Shown piece by piece: positions 1 to 7,365 of a DNA stretch of 64,000 nt (position 1 is its first letter; each line of letters opens with the position of its first letter). Location: assembly GCF_020447105.2 (NCBI RefSeq), contig NZ_CP096184.1:1116001-1180000 (forward strand), read 5' to 3'. The notes below the pieces were generated by a model. That model searched no databases. It was not told where the DNA came from and saw only the letters and a program-made list of their open reading frames with translations. The stretch comes from Demequina sp. TMPB413 (GTDB taxonomy: Bacteria; Actinomycetota; Actinomycetes; Actinomycetales; Demequinaceae). Both the position numbers and the translations under genes were made by a program.

Positions 1-1
1 G

Positions 2-400
2 GCACACGAGCTTCTCCACCGCTTCTCTTTGTATGAGAAGAAGGACGACTTCGCCGGTTCTCTCTCCGGTGGGCAACGAAAGCTTCTCGAAATGGCCCGC
101 GCCCTCATGTCGGAGCCAGAGATGGTCATGCTCGACGAACCGATGGCAGGCGTGAACCCGGCGCTGACCGAGTCGCTTCTCGATCACATCGTCCAGCTCA
201 AGAACGAGGGCGTCTCCGTACTGTTCGTCGAGCATGACATGCACATGGTGCGGCGCATCTCCGACTGGGTGGTGGTGATGGCGGAGGGGCGCATCATTGC
301 CGAGGGCCCCCCAGACACCGTGATGCAGAACGCCGAGGTCCAGGAGGCCTACCTCGGGGTACACCACGACACCGACCTGTCCGAGGAGTCCAGCTCATGA
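2..400 (+). CDS. livG: Branched-chain amino-acid ABC transporter ATP-binding protein LivG (3' part)
   Basis: This is the C-terminal part of a cytoplasmic ATPase of the LivG family, which with LivF drives import of leucine, isoleucine and valine through the LivHM channel. The reading frame is open from base 2, so the start and Walker A lie before the window. Visible are the signature LSGGQRKLLEMARAL (about residues 23-37 of the visible part), Walker B VMLDEPMAGVNP and the switch histidine in FVEHDMHMV, followed by the LivG-typical ending EAYLG. The gene ends in a 4-base ATGA overlap with livF, showing translational coupling. The permease genes are presumably upstream. Confidence 0.93.
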   Translation, partial: AHELLHRFSLYEKKDDFAGSLSGGQRKLLEMARALMSEPEMVMLDEPMAGVNPALTESLLDHIVQLKNEGVSVLFVEHDMHMVRRISDWVVVMAEGRIIAEGPPDTVMQNAEVQEAYLGVHHDTDLSEESSS

Positions 401-1125
401 GTGACGCCCCTACCATCCTCGAGGCCACGGATGTGATCGCCGGCTACCTTCCAGGCGTCGACATCCTCAACGGGTGTTCCATGACCGTCAAGCAAGGCGA
501 ACTGATTGGCATCATCGGGCCCAACGGTGCCGGGAAGTCCACCTTCCTCAAGGCACTCTTTGGCTTGGTTCCCATTCGCGAGGGCTCCGTGACTCTTGCC
601 GGTGAGGACATCACGAACAAGCGTGCAGACGAACTCGTCCACCTCGGCGTCGGCTTCGTGCCACAGAACAACAACGTGTTCCCTTCGCTCACCATCAAGG
701 AGAACCTCGAGATGGGCGCGTACCAGGCACACCACAAGTTCTCCGAGCAGTTCGATCGCATCGTTGACCTCTTCCCCACCCTGGGCGAGCGTCGCAGCCA
801 ACGCGCCGGCTCGCTCTCTGGCGGCGAGCGACAGATGGTGGCGATGGCTCGCGCGCTGATGATGGATCCACAGGTACTGCTCCTGGACGAACCGTCGGCG
901 GGCCTGTCGCCCGTAAGACAGGACGAAACCTTTGTCCGTACGCGCGAGATCAATCGCACCGGGGTCACCGTGATCATGGTGGAGCAGAACGCGAGGCGCT
1001 GTCTGCAGATCTGTGACAGGGGCTACGTGCTCGACCAAGGCACGTCTGCGTACACGGCCACCGGTCAGGAGTTGCTGAAGGATCCCAAGGTGATCGAGCT
1101 GTACCTCGGCACGCTCGGCGCCTAG
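397..1125 (+). CDS. livF: Branched-chain amino-acid ABC transporter ATP-binding protein LivF
   Basis: A complete 242-residue ATPase of the LivF family, partner of LivG in high-affinity branched-chain amino-acid uptake at the inner face of the membrane. Walker A GPNGAGKST is near residues 42-50, the signature LSGGERQMVAMARAL near 146-160, Walker B LLLDEPSAGLSP follows, and the switch histidine is replaced by Gln in MVEQNA, as is usual in LivF. The family-typical VIELYLG ending is present. The start overlaps the livG stop. The gene is followed by the 41-bp repeat array rather than by a substrate-binding protein, whose likely gene faces it from the other strand. Confidence 0.94.
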   Translation: MSDAPTILEATDVIAGYLPGVDILNGCSMTVKQGELIGIIGPNGAGKSTFLKALFGLVPIREGSVTLAGEDITNKRADELVHLGVGFVPQNNNVFPSLTIKENLEMGAYQAHHKFSEQFDRIVDLFPTLGERRSQRAGSLSGGERQMVAMARALMMDPQVLLLDEPSAGLSPVRQDETFVRTREINRTGVTVIMVEQNARRCLQICDRGYVLDQGTSAYTATGQELLKDPKVIELYLGTLGA

Positions 1126-1172
1126 GCCAAGGAACCGGCGCGCACTGGCACCACAACCGCCCCACCCCCGCA

Positions 1173-1547
1173 AATGGCTTGATTCGTACCGCTACGGGGG
1201 CCACACCGTCCTTAGTGGTTCGTTTTGTACCGCCACACGGCTCACACCGTCGGTAGTGGTTCATTTCGTACCGCCATGCCGGCCACACCGTCAGTAGTGG
1301 CTCGATCCGTACCAGTGCGGGTTGAGCGACCAGTTCTCGCCACGCCACGCGGGCGACGGACAGACCGCATTGCGCCTCCCTTGAGGCATTCGTTAGCGAA
1401 CGCCACCGGTACGGATTGAGCCACTGGCGGCGGATCGGCCCGCTAGGCGGTACAAATCGAGCCATGTGGGGCGGTGGACGCTGAAGTTGGTACGGATTGA
1501 GCCACTGGCGGCGGATCGAGCCGCTAGGCGGTACAGATCAAGCCATT
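1173..1547. repeat. Inverted array of 41-bp phased repeats, locus A (8 units)
   Basis: Eight copies of a roughly 20-bp core (consensus near ARTGGCTTGATTCGTACCGC) are seen. Four plus-oriented cores start at 1173, 1214, 1255 and 1296, exactly 41 bp apart. Four minus-oriented cores end at 1425, 1466, 1506 and 1547, spaced 41, 40 and 41 bp. The left-arm spacers share CACACCGTC. The right arm contains a 58-bp direct repeat (1408-1465 and 1489-1546, four differences). The array fills most of the gap between convergent livF and the binding-protein gene. Short frames through it encode recurring WLDSYR-like peptides but show no start signals or codon pattern of a gene. A second array lies at 59026-59227. 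Function is unknown. Confidence 0.85.
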
Positions 1548-1579
1548 TGCGAGGCGCTTGGAGCTCGAGGCCGGGGCTT

Positions 1580-1612
1580 GGAGGCCTTGGCTGGAGGCCT
1601 TGGCTGGAGGCC
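1580..1612. repeat. 13-bp tandem repeat, about 2.5 copies
   Basis: The unit GGAGGCCTTGGCT occurs at 1580-1592 and 1593-1605, followed by GGAGGCC at 1606-1612. It sits between the 41-bp array and the terminator of the binding-protein gene. The repeat is non-coding and may simply reflect slippage. Confidence 0.7.
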
Positions 1613-1637
1613 GGGACTAGAGTGCGCGCGCATGCGA

Positions 1638-1665
1638 AAGGGCCCCGGCCGAAGCCGGGGCCCTT
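1638..1665 (-). terminator. Strong hairpin terminator of the liv binding-protein gene
   Basis: A perfect 12-bp GC-rich stem (AAGGGCCCCGGC / GCCGGGGCCCTT) with a CGAA tetraloop lies about 20 bases past the stop codon of the minus-strand binding-protein gene. There is only a short T-rich end, as is common in high-GC actinobacteria. It could also stop read-through from livF. Confidence 0.75.
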
Positions 1666-1684
1666 CGCTGTCGTGACGGGAGGC

Positions 1685-2959
1685 CTAGACCTCGCCGTAC
1701 ACCGCCTCGGTCCACTGCGGGACGTTGGCGTCATCGAACACATACACACCCACGTAGGCGCTTGCTGGGTCGTTGTCCTCGTTGAACGGGCCAACGCCTG
1801 CCACTGCCTGGTAGATGATGTCCTCGCCAGCAAGGATCAGCTCGGAGCACTCAACCCAGCCGGTGCACTCGGTGCCACCGTTCGCGCCGGAGACCGCCGC
1901 GAGGTTGTCGGCCACTGTCTGGCCGTCAGTGCCTTCTCCCTTGAGAGCCGCCAAAGCAACGAGCATCGTCGCGTCATACGACTCTGCACCGTAGGCGTAG
2001 GAGTCCAGCTTGCCGCCGTTGACGTCGTCAAGAAGAGCCTTGAAGTCATCGGATGGGTTCGCACCAGGGATCGTCCCCTTGGCACCGGTCATGACGCCCG
2101 CCTCAAAGTCGGCGGAGTAGTCGGCCGTGTTGCCGTCGGTGAAGTACAGCTTGTCGGCCGGGTAACCAGCACCCACCAGCGCGGGAATGATGTTCTTGGT
2201 CTGGTCGAAGGCGATCACAAGGATGCCGTCAGGCTGGGTCGCGATGACGTCCTGAACGATCGACTCGAAGTTGGAGGCATCCGTCTGGAACTCGTCGCCA
2301 GCCTTGCCGTAGGTGATCTCGCCGCCGTTTTCCTCGACGACGCCCTGGACGACGTCGCGCAGGGACGTGCCGTAGTCGTCGGCGAAGACGAGCACGCCGA
2401 GCTTCTGGATGCCGTCGTTGACGATGAGGTTTCCGAGCGCGGAGCCCTGAACCGTGTCCGGCGGCGCGGTGCGGAAGTAGAACGGCGAGTAGCCGGACAG
2501 CGCGGTCGACGTGTTCGCGGGAGAGATCTGGACGATCCCGGCATTCGCGATGTCATCGACGACGTTGAGCGACACCGACGACGAGGCGGCGCCAACGATG
2601 GCCGCTACCTCATCCGCGATGAGCGCCGAGACCGACTGCGCAGCGATCTGCGGGTTGTCGGTGTCGGACGAGTCCTGGTGAATGATCTCCACGTTGGAGT
2701 CAAAGATGCCCCCAGCGTCGTTAATCTCCTTGGCTGCGAGCTCGACGCCAGCAACCTCAGGCGGGCCGAGGAAGGCCAGCGAGCCAGTCAAGGGCAGGAG
2801 CGAACCGATCTTGAGTCCGTCAGAGCTGGTGCCGCCGCCGTCGCCGCTTGCAGTGGGGCCGGTCGAGTCATCGTCACCGCTAGACGAGCATGCCGCCAGG
2901 GCAAGGGACGCGACAGCCGCGAATGCGGCGCCACGTGCGATGGTGTTCCATCGAGCCAT
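1685..2959 (-). CDS. livJ: Branched-chain amino-acid ABC transporter substrate-binding lipoprotein
   Basis: A 424-residue type I periplasmic-binding-fold protein of the Leu/Ile/Val receptor family, expected to be lipid-anchored on the outer face of the membrane and to deliver ligand to the LivHMGF transporter. The start at 2959 (ATG) follows GGAGGG and opens a lipoprotein signal with lipobox LAAC at residues 19-22 and a Ser/Gly/Asp linker. The mature part starts KIGSLLPLTGSLAFLGPPE and contains KEINDAGGI, VIHQDSSD-type and VGAASSSVSL segments typical of this family. A frame extending 27 codons upstream lacks a ribosome site. The gene is on the opposite strand from livGF, so it has its own promoter. 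Confidence 0.9.
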   Translation of the reverse strand: MARWNTIARGAAFAAVASLALAACSSSGDDDSTGPTASGDGGGTSSDGLKIGSLLPLTGSLAFLGPPEVAGVELAAKEINDAGGIFDSNVEIIHQDSSDTDNPQIAAQSVSALIADEVAAIVGAASSSVSLNVVDDIANAGIVQISPANTSTALSGYSPFYFRTAPPDTVQGSALGNLIVNDGIQKLGVLVFADDYGTSLRDVVQGVVEENGGEITYGKAGDEFQTDASNFESIVQDVIATQPDGILVIAFDQTKNIIPALVGAGYPADKLYFTDGNTADYSADFEAGVMTGAKGTIPGANPSDDFKALLDDVNGGKLDSYAYGAESYDATMLVALAALKGEGTDGQTVADNLAAVSGANGGTECTGWVECSELILAGEDIIYQAVAGVGPFNEDNDPASAYVGVYVFDDANVPQWTEAVYGEV

Positions 2960-3075
2960 GTTTTTCCCTCCATACAGGTACGGCGGGCACAGCCCGCCGG
3001 GGCCACCACGAGGACGATCCTCGCAGGTAGTTGACTTCACCGTACCTGCGGCAAATTACGGCCATGGGTCGCGAG

Positions 3076-3093
3076 GGTCACGATTTCGTGACC
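3076..3093. promoter_or_regulatory. Perfect inverted repeat, possible operator upstream of the binding-protein gene
   Basis: GGTCACGA-TT-TCGTGACC is a perfect 8-bp palindrome with a 2-base spacer, about 117 bases before the livJ start; a further GTCACG half-site follows near 3097. The position and symmetry suit a dimeric repressor or activator. It is also just past the end of the ANTAR gene and could act as a weak terminator. No regulator can be named. Confidence 0.4.
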
Positions 3094-3150
3094 TTAGTCA
3101 CGGGTCTCCTGTGCTAGAGGAGGACCGCTACCAGGGCCAATGAGGGAGTG

Positions 3151-3762
3151 CTACTTGGCGTCCATCTGCTCAATGACGGCCTCGGCCACCTCACGCATCG
3201 TCAAGCGACGGTCCATGGACGTCTTCTGGATCCACCGGAACGCCTCTGGTTCATTCAGCTGCATCTTCTCCATGAGGAGTCCCTTGGCGCGCTCGACGCG
3301 CTTGCGCGTCTCCATGCGCTCGGTGATGTCCGCGATCTCGTTCTCGAGAGCTCTAATCTCGACAAAGCGCGACGCCGCGATCTCTACCGCAGGAAGCAAG
3401 TCTGCCGGAGTGAAGGGCTTCACGACGTAAGCCATGGCACCTGCATCCCTGGCACGCTCGACCAACTCCGTCTGCGAGAACGCGGTCAGCAGCACCACGG
3501 GAGCGAGTCGCTCTTTGGCGATGATTTCTGCGGCGCTGATGCCGTCCATGATCGGCATCTTCACATCCGTCACGACCACGTCGGGCTTGAGTTCCCTGGC
3601 AAGCTTCACGCACTCCTCGCCGTTCGAGGCCTCGCCGACGACGTCATAGCCGCCTTCGCGGAGCGTCTCGACGATATCCATGCGGATGAGGGCTTCGTCT
3701 TCGGCGACGATGGCGCGGCGTTGAGCGGCACGCGCTCCAGATTGTTCTGTACTCTCGTTCAC
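3151..3762 (-). CDS. pdtaR: ANTAR-domain response regulator (PdtaR type)
   Basis: A 203-residue cytoplasmic response regulator with an N-terminal receiver domain and a C-terminal ANTAR RNA-binding domain, which in this family controls transcription termination by binding paired hairpins in target mRNAs after phosphorylation. The receiver shows the acidic pair ED at 21-22, phospho-acceptor D66 in VVTDVKMP and the conserved Lys in VVKPF. The ANTAR helices start near residue 140, with RKRVERAKGLLMEKM and TMREVAEAVI. The GTG at 3762 is chosen because the longer frame to 3798 would run into the tRNA gene. The cognate kinase (PdtaS) is not in the window. Confidence 0.9.
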   Translation of the reverse strand: MNESTEQSGARAAQRRAIVAEDEALIRMDIVETLREGGYDVVGEASNGEECVKLARELKPDVVVTDVKMPIMDGISAAEIIAKERLAPVVLLTAFSQTELVERARDAGAMAYVVKPFTPADLLPAVEIAASRFVEIRALENEIADITERMETRKRVERAKGLLMEKMQLNEPEAFRWIQKTSMDRRLTMREVAEAVIEQMDAK

Positions 3763-3783
3763 ACGCGCTAGCCTAGTGGCCGC

Positions 3784-3857
3784 GCCCCGATAGCCCAACC
3801 GGCAGAGGCATACGGCTCAAACCCGTACCAGTGTGGGTTCGAATCCCACTCGGGGCA
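3784..3857 (+). tRNA. tRNA-Leu (anticodon CAA) with short variable region
   Basis: A 74-base cloverleaf: acceptor GCCCCGA/TCGGGGC with discriminator A, D arm GCC...GGC, anticodon stem TACGG/CCGTA with loop CTCAAAC (anticodon CAA, codon UUG), a 5-base variable region, and T arm GTGGG/CCCAC with loop TTCGAAT. CCA is not encoded. Leucine tRNAs normally have a long variable arm, as the second tRNA-Leu here does, so the type I shape is unusual. It is transcribed divergently from the ANTAR gene 21 bases away. Confidence 0.88.
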
Positions 3858-3896
3858 CTCGTCAAGTGACAAGCACCCGTCAGGCGTGCACCGCCG

Positions 3897-4250
3897 CTAG
3901 TCCTCCGTGGGGTGCGCGGAGTAGTGGATCGTCTGGGCAACGATGACGCCGTGCTGAACGACGTATGAGTCGGCCCCGTCGTGAACCTGCATGCTCCGAC
4001 TTCTCCCGGTCCACTGCAGCATTCCATAGACGTCCTCCACTAGGACCTGGTGGTACTGATAGTTGCCCTCTGGGAGGTAGGAGTTGAGGACGGCCGCAGT
4101 GCGTCGAACGGCATCCTTGCCTCGTTGCACGCCTTCTCCCCAGGTCAGGAGGACGACGTCGTCCGCATAGTTGCGGTCGAGGTCGCCTTCGAGATCACCG
4201 ACCTTCCGGCAGTGCAGGTGATCCTCGATGACGTCTCGTGACGAACGCAT
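3897..4250 (-). CDS. NTF2-like / SnoaL-like domain protein
   Basis: A 117-residue single-domain protein resembling the nuclear-transport-factor-2 (SnoaL-like) cone fold, used by many small ligand-binding or isomerase-like proteins. The pattern DVIEDHLHCRKVGDLEGDLD, then ADDVVLLT, GKDAVRR and the late strands ending in GVIVAQTIHYSA, is typical of stress- or polyketide-related family members. No catalytic residues can be assigned, so a specific reaction should not be inferred. It is a single gene between the tRNA and the divergent channel gene. The family call is fairly secure; the role is unknown. Confidence 0.7.
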   Translation of the reverse strand: MRSSRDVIEDHLHCRKVGDLEGDLDRNYADDVVLLTWGEGVQRGKDAVRRTAAVLNSYLPEGNYQYHQVLVEDVYGMLQWTGRSRSMQVHDGADSYVVQHGVIVAQTIHYSAHPTED

Positions 4251-4422
4251 CTTGCCTGTCTAGCATTCGCTCGCTCCACGGGCAACGCAAGGACTACAGC
4301 AGCGTCGCCGACGGTTGTCTCCAGCGGCGGTGTATGCGGCACTTATACCTCGCCCGGAAGCGTGCAAGCACATAGCCGACGCTGACGGCGCATCTGCCAG
4401 AACGCCGTGCTAAACAGGTGTG

Positions 4423-5418
4423 ATGGACCTCATGCTTCTTGGCGGTGTCGTCCTCATCGTCGTCGCCATCGTGGACGCCTTGTGGACGACACTCTGGGTT
4501 GATAGGGCGGCGGGCCCCGTCACCTCAAGGACAAGCAGCTTCGCGTGGCATGCCGCGTTACGTCTCCTGAGGCGACGCCACGGAGCGCTCAGCGCTTGTG
4601 GCCCTGTGATACTCATCGGCACCGTCGTCGGTTGGCTGACGGCCCTGTGGGCCGGATGGGTTCTGGTTTACGCCTCTGACCCGAACTCCCTCGTTGGTGC
4701 CGGCGACGTCGACGCTCCCGGCTGGACCGGTCGGATGTGGTACGCAGGCTATGCGATCTTCACGATGGGCAACGGTGACTTCCTCCCACGCGAAGGGGCG
4801 TGGCAGGTCATCTCCATCCTCCCGACGGCGACAGGCATGTTCCTCGTGACGATGGCCGTGACCTACTTGCTTTCTGTGGTCTCTGCTGCCACTCAGAAGC
4901 GAGCCTTCGCCAGTGCTGTGCACGGAGTGGGCCATGAGGGCGCCGAGGTGGCATTGAGCGGATGGGACGGCAACGACTTGCGCTCGCTTGACCTGAACTT
5001 GTCGAGCTTGAGCACGCAACTCACGGCTCTGACAGAAAAGTACTTGTCCTACCCCGTGCTGCAGTACTACCACGCGGCCCGGCCAGACAAGTCTCCCGCC
5101 GTAGCGATCGCGGTGCTAGATGACGCCTTGATGCTGATGAGCCTTGGTGTGGATCCAAGCGCCAGGCCGTCGGAGCCAAGCTTGAGAGCCGCCCGGTCCA
5201 GCGTGTCGACCTTTCTCCAGACCCTCGATGTCTCCTTCATCCCCAAGGCTGCGGCCACTCCCCCTGCGCCGTCACTTGATCGGCTTAGGACCGCGGGGAT
5301 TCCCACCGTCACCGACGAAGAGTTCGCCGACGCTCTAGCGGGTTTCGAAGAACACAGACGGCGCGTGTTGGGCCTCGTGCGCAACGACGGGTGGGTCTGG
5401 CTTCCCGACCGCACCTAA
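4423..5418 (+). CDS. Potassium-channel-like membrane protein
   Basis: A 331-residue integral membrane protein with hydrophobic segments near residues 4-24, 60-80 and 130-152 and, before the last, a pore-loop-like stretch ending in FTMGNGDFLP, which fits the K+ filter pattern TxGxGD with Met/Asn at the variable places. The remaining 180 residues are soluble and lack an RCK nucleotide-binding motif. It is probably a two-pore-helix-type potassium channel family protein. A GTG directly before the ATG at 4423 is an alternative start. It is convergent with the response-regulator gene, sharing a few bases at the stops (CTAA). Confidence 0.7.
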   Translation: MDLMLLGGVVLIVVAIVDALWTTLWVDRAAGPVTSRTSSFAWHAALRLLRRRHGALSACGPVILIGTVVGWLTALWAGWVLVYASDPNSLVGAGDVDAPGWTGRMWYAGYAIFTMGNGDFLPREGAWQVISILPTATGMFLVTMAVTYLLSVVSAATQKRAFASAVHGVGHEGAEVALSGWDGNDLRSLDLNLSSLSTQLTALTEKYLSYPVLQYYHAARPDKSPAVAIAVLDDALMLMSLGVDPSARPSEPSLRAARSSVSTFLQTLDVSFIPKAAATPPAPSLDRLRTAGIPTVTDEEFADALAGFEEHRRRVLGLVRNDGWVWLPDRT

Positions 5419-6089
5419 TGTTCCAAGAGGCCTGACTCGTACGCCACAATGACGGCCTGCACCCGGTCGCGGACCTCAAGCTTGGCCAAGATGTTTCCGA
5501 CGTGCGTCTTGACGGTGGCCTCAGAGAGGAAGAATTCCTCGGCAATCTCCCCATTGGAGAGCCCGCGCGCAACCGCACCCAGCATCTCCAGTTCGCGCGG
5601 CGTGAGGCTTGCCAAGCGCGTGTCACCTGTCACCGCGTCAGCACCGCCATGTGCGGGCAGTAACGGAGCAAACATCTCAAGCATCCGCTTGGTCACCCGC
5701 GGGGCCACGACCGCATCACCAGCGGCGACAGTGCGAATCGCCGCGACGAGCGTTGCCGGTTCCGTGTCCTTGAGAAGGAACCCGCTGGCGCCTCCCCGCA
5801 ATGCTGCGAAGGCGTACTCGTCCAGGTCGAAGGTCGTGAGGACCAGCACCCTCACCTGCGGAAACTCGGCGACGATACGCTTCGTCGCGTCGATCCCGTT
5901 CATGCCAGGCATACGTACGTCCATCAGCACGACGTCCGGCTCGAGCGCCTTGACCTGTGTCAGCGCCGTAGCGCCATCGCTCGCCTCGCCCACCACTTCG
6001 AGATCCTCTTGAGCATCGAGCACCATGGCGAAACCCATCCGCATGAGCGGCTGATCGTCAACCAAGAGCACGCGAATCGAGACCGTCAT
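5415..6089 (-). CDS. NarL/LuxR-family response regulator
   Basis: A 224-residue transcription regulator: receiver domain with DD at 11-12, phospho-acceptor D57 (LMDVRMP) and Lys in LLKDTEP, then a linker and a LuxR-type helix-turn-helix (LTPRELEMLGAVARGLSNGEI, near 165-185) ending in the recognition helix SEATVKTHVGNIL. It is the partner of the sensor kinase whose stop codon overlaps its start by 4 bases. By context the pair probably controls the two ABC transporter genes just upstream in the same operon. Confidence 0.92.
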   Translation of the reverse strand: MTVSIRVLLVDDQPLMRMGFAMVLDAQEDLEVVGEASDGATALTQVKALEPDVVLMDVRMPGMNGIDATKRIVAEFPQVRVLVLTTFDLDEYAFAALRGGASGFLLKDTEPATLVAAIRTVAAGDAVVAPRVTKRMLEMFAPLLPAHGGADAVTGDTRLASLTPRELEMLGAVARGLSNGEIAEEFFLSEATVKTHVGNILAKLEVRDRVQAVIVAYESGLLEH

Positions 6090-7330
6090 GATGGTGCCTC
6101 CCTATGCGGAATCTTCACGTGTACTCGCCATCCGCTGTCCAGCGGTCCCGCCTCAACCGTCCCCCCGAAGAGCTCGACTCGCTCACGCATGCCCACGAGT
6201 CCAAGACCCGCGCCATCGGATTCAGGGCCGGGCATCACTCCGCCCTGGTCGATGACCGTCACTTCCCAACCGTCAGCGAGATGGTTCAGCTGTACGTCAA
6301 CCCATGCAGTGCCTGGAGCATGCCGGAGCACGTTGGTGAGCGACTCTTGAACGACGCGATACAGCGCGAGACGCAGGCCGGTGTCCGCAGGTGGCTCGAG
6401 GCCAATCCCTTCCGCACGCACCGTCAAGCCGGCTGTGCGAAACCGTTCGATGAGGCTGGTGAGATCCTGCCCTTGGCCCGTCGGCTCGAGCGGCGCATCG
6501 TCGTCCGAAAGCGCTCCAAGCACGCGACGCATGTCTCGTAGCGCCGCGCGCCCCGTAGAGGTCAGTTCGGTCAAGGCCGTGCGGCTCCTGTCGGGAGTTC
6601 GTTCGAGTGTCGCGGCGGCGCCGTCGGCGAGAGTAATCATGACGGACAGGCTGTGCGCCACGACGTCGTGCATTTCGCGCGCGATGCGGCTGCGTTCCGC
6701 CGCACGAGCAAGTTGTGCCTGCCGATCCCTGTCGCGAGCAAGAGCATTCGCCCGCTCCATGAGGTCAGCGAGGTGTTCGCGGCGGCTGCGGACGCTATTG
6801 CCAATCGCCATGGCCGCGAGAGCGAAAATGAGAATCTGAGCAGTGGTGCCGACGCGGTCGTCCGTGACCATATAGGTCCCGTCGTCTCCTCGCACCATCA
6901 CGTCGGGGCTCGGGTCCTCCCATACCCACACGGCTGCCACGAGGGCCGCGCAGGCAAGGGAGGCCGCCAGCCACGCGATCACGACGCGCCGTGACGTCAC
7001 CACCGCATAGAGGGCGAAACCCAGTGCGATCTCGAGCCCCCCTAGCGATCCCGTAACGGCCAAGGACGCGATGCCGAGACCAACGACGACGCTCGCTACA
7101 GGGAGTGGTCGGGAACGGCGCCATACAAGCGCGAGGGCCGCCGCAACGGCGAACGCAAGGCCCACGATGACGGGCCGCGAGGACCCAGCGCCCGCGTCCG
7201 TCGTTCCCGCGAGAAGCAACACGACGCCGACCACCACAGCGTCCATCGCTCGCGGCCGGGTCACGAAGAAGCGACGGACCGGGCCCAAGCGCCGAGAGTT
7301 TAGCTCGGTGAAGGGCCCGGTCTCAGTCAC
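6086..7330 (-). CDS. Sensor histidine kinase, HisKA_3 (DesK/NarX-like) type
   Basis: A 414-residue membrane kinase. About five hydrophobic segments fill residues 30-180, then a short coiled coil leads to the HisKA_3 phospho-acceptor helix SRIAREMHDVVAHSLSVMI with H221. The HATPase domain shows RVVQESLTNVLRHA (N box) and GLGLVGMRERVELFGG (G box). The GTG at 7330 is chosen over a longer frame to 7450 because it follows GGGAGAG and avoids overlap with the permease gene. There is no large extracellular sensor domain, so the signal is probably membrane-borne or relayed by the ABC transporter. Confidence 0.92.
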   Translation of the reverse strand: MTETGPFTELNSRRLGPVRRFFVTRPRAMDAVVVGVVLLLAGTTDAGAGSSRPVIVGLAFAVAAALALVWRRSRPLPVASVVVGLGIASLAVTGSLGGLEIALGFALYAVVTSRRVVIAWLAASLACAALVAAVWVWEDPSPDVMVRGDDGTYMVTDDRVGTTAQILIFALAAMAIGNSVRSRREHLADLMERANALARDRDRQAQLARAAERSRIAREMHDVVAHSLSVMITLADGAAATLERTPDRSRTALTELTSTGRAALRDMRRVLGALSDDDAPLEPTGQGQDLTSLIERFRTAGLTVRAEGIGLEPPADTGLRLALYRVVQESLTNVLRHAPGTAWVDVQLNHLADGWEVTVIDQGGVMPGPESDGAGLGLVGMRERVELFGGTVEAGPLDSGWRVHVKIPHREAPS

Positions 7331-7365
7331 AGTGTCACTCTCCCATGTGCGTTGCACGCGCGCCG

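Noticed and set aside
974-1465. 163-codon minus-strand frame through the repeats
   Set aside because: Its apparent peptide repetition comes from the 41-bp DNA repeats; it overlaps the end of livF and has no start signal.
1173-1547. CRISPR-like array
   Set aside because: Repeats of about 20 bp with 21-bp spacers are too short, cores vary, polarity inverts half-way, some spacers are alike, and there are no cas genes.
1466-3034. 522-codon plus-strand frame
   Set aside because: It lies opposite the binding-protein gene, whose lipoprotein signal and family motifs are clear, and its protein has no recognisable domain.
3763-3798. Longer start for the ANTAR regulator
   Set aside because: It would place the start codon inside the tRNA gene; the GTG at 3762 fits the family.
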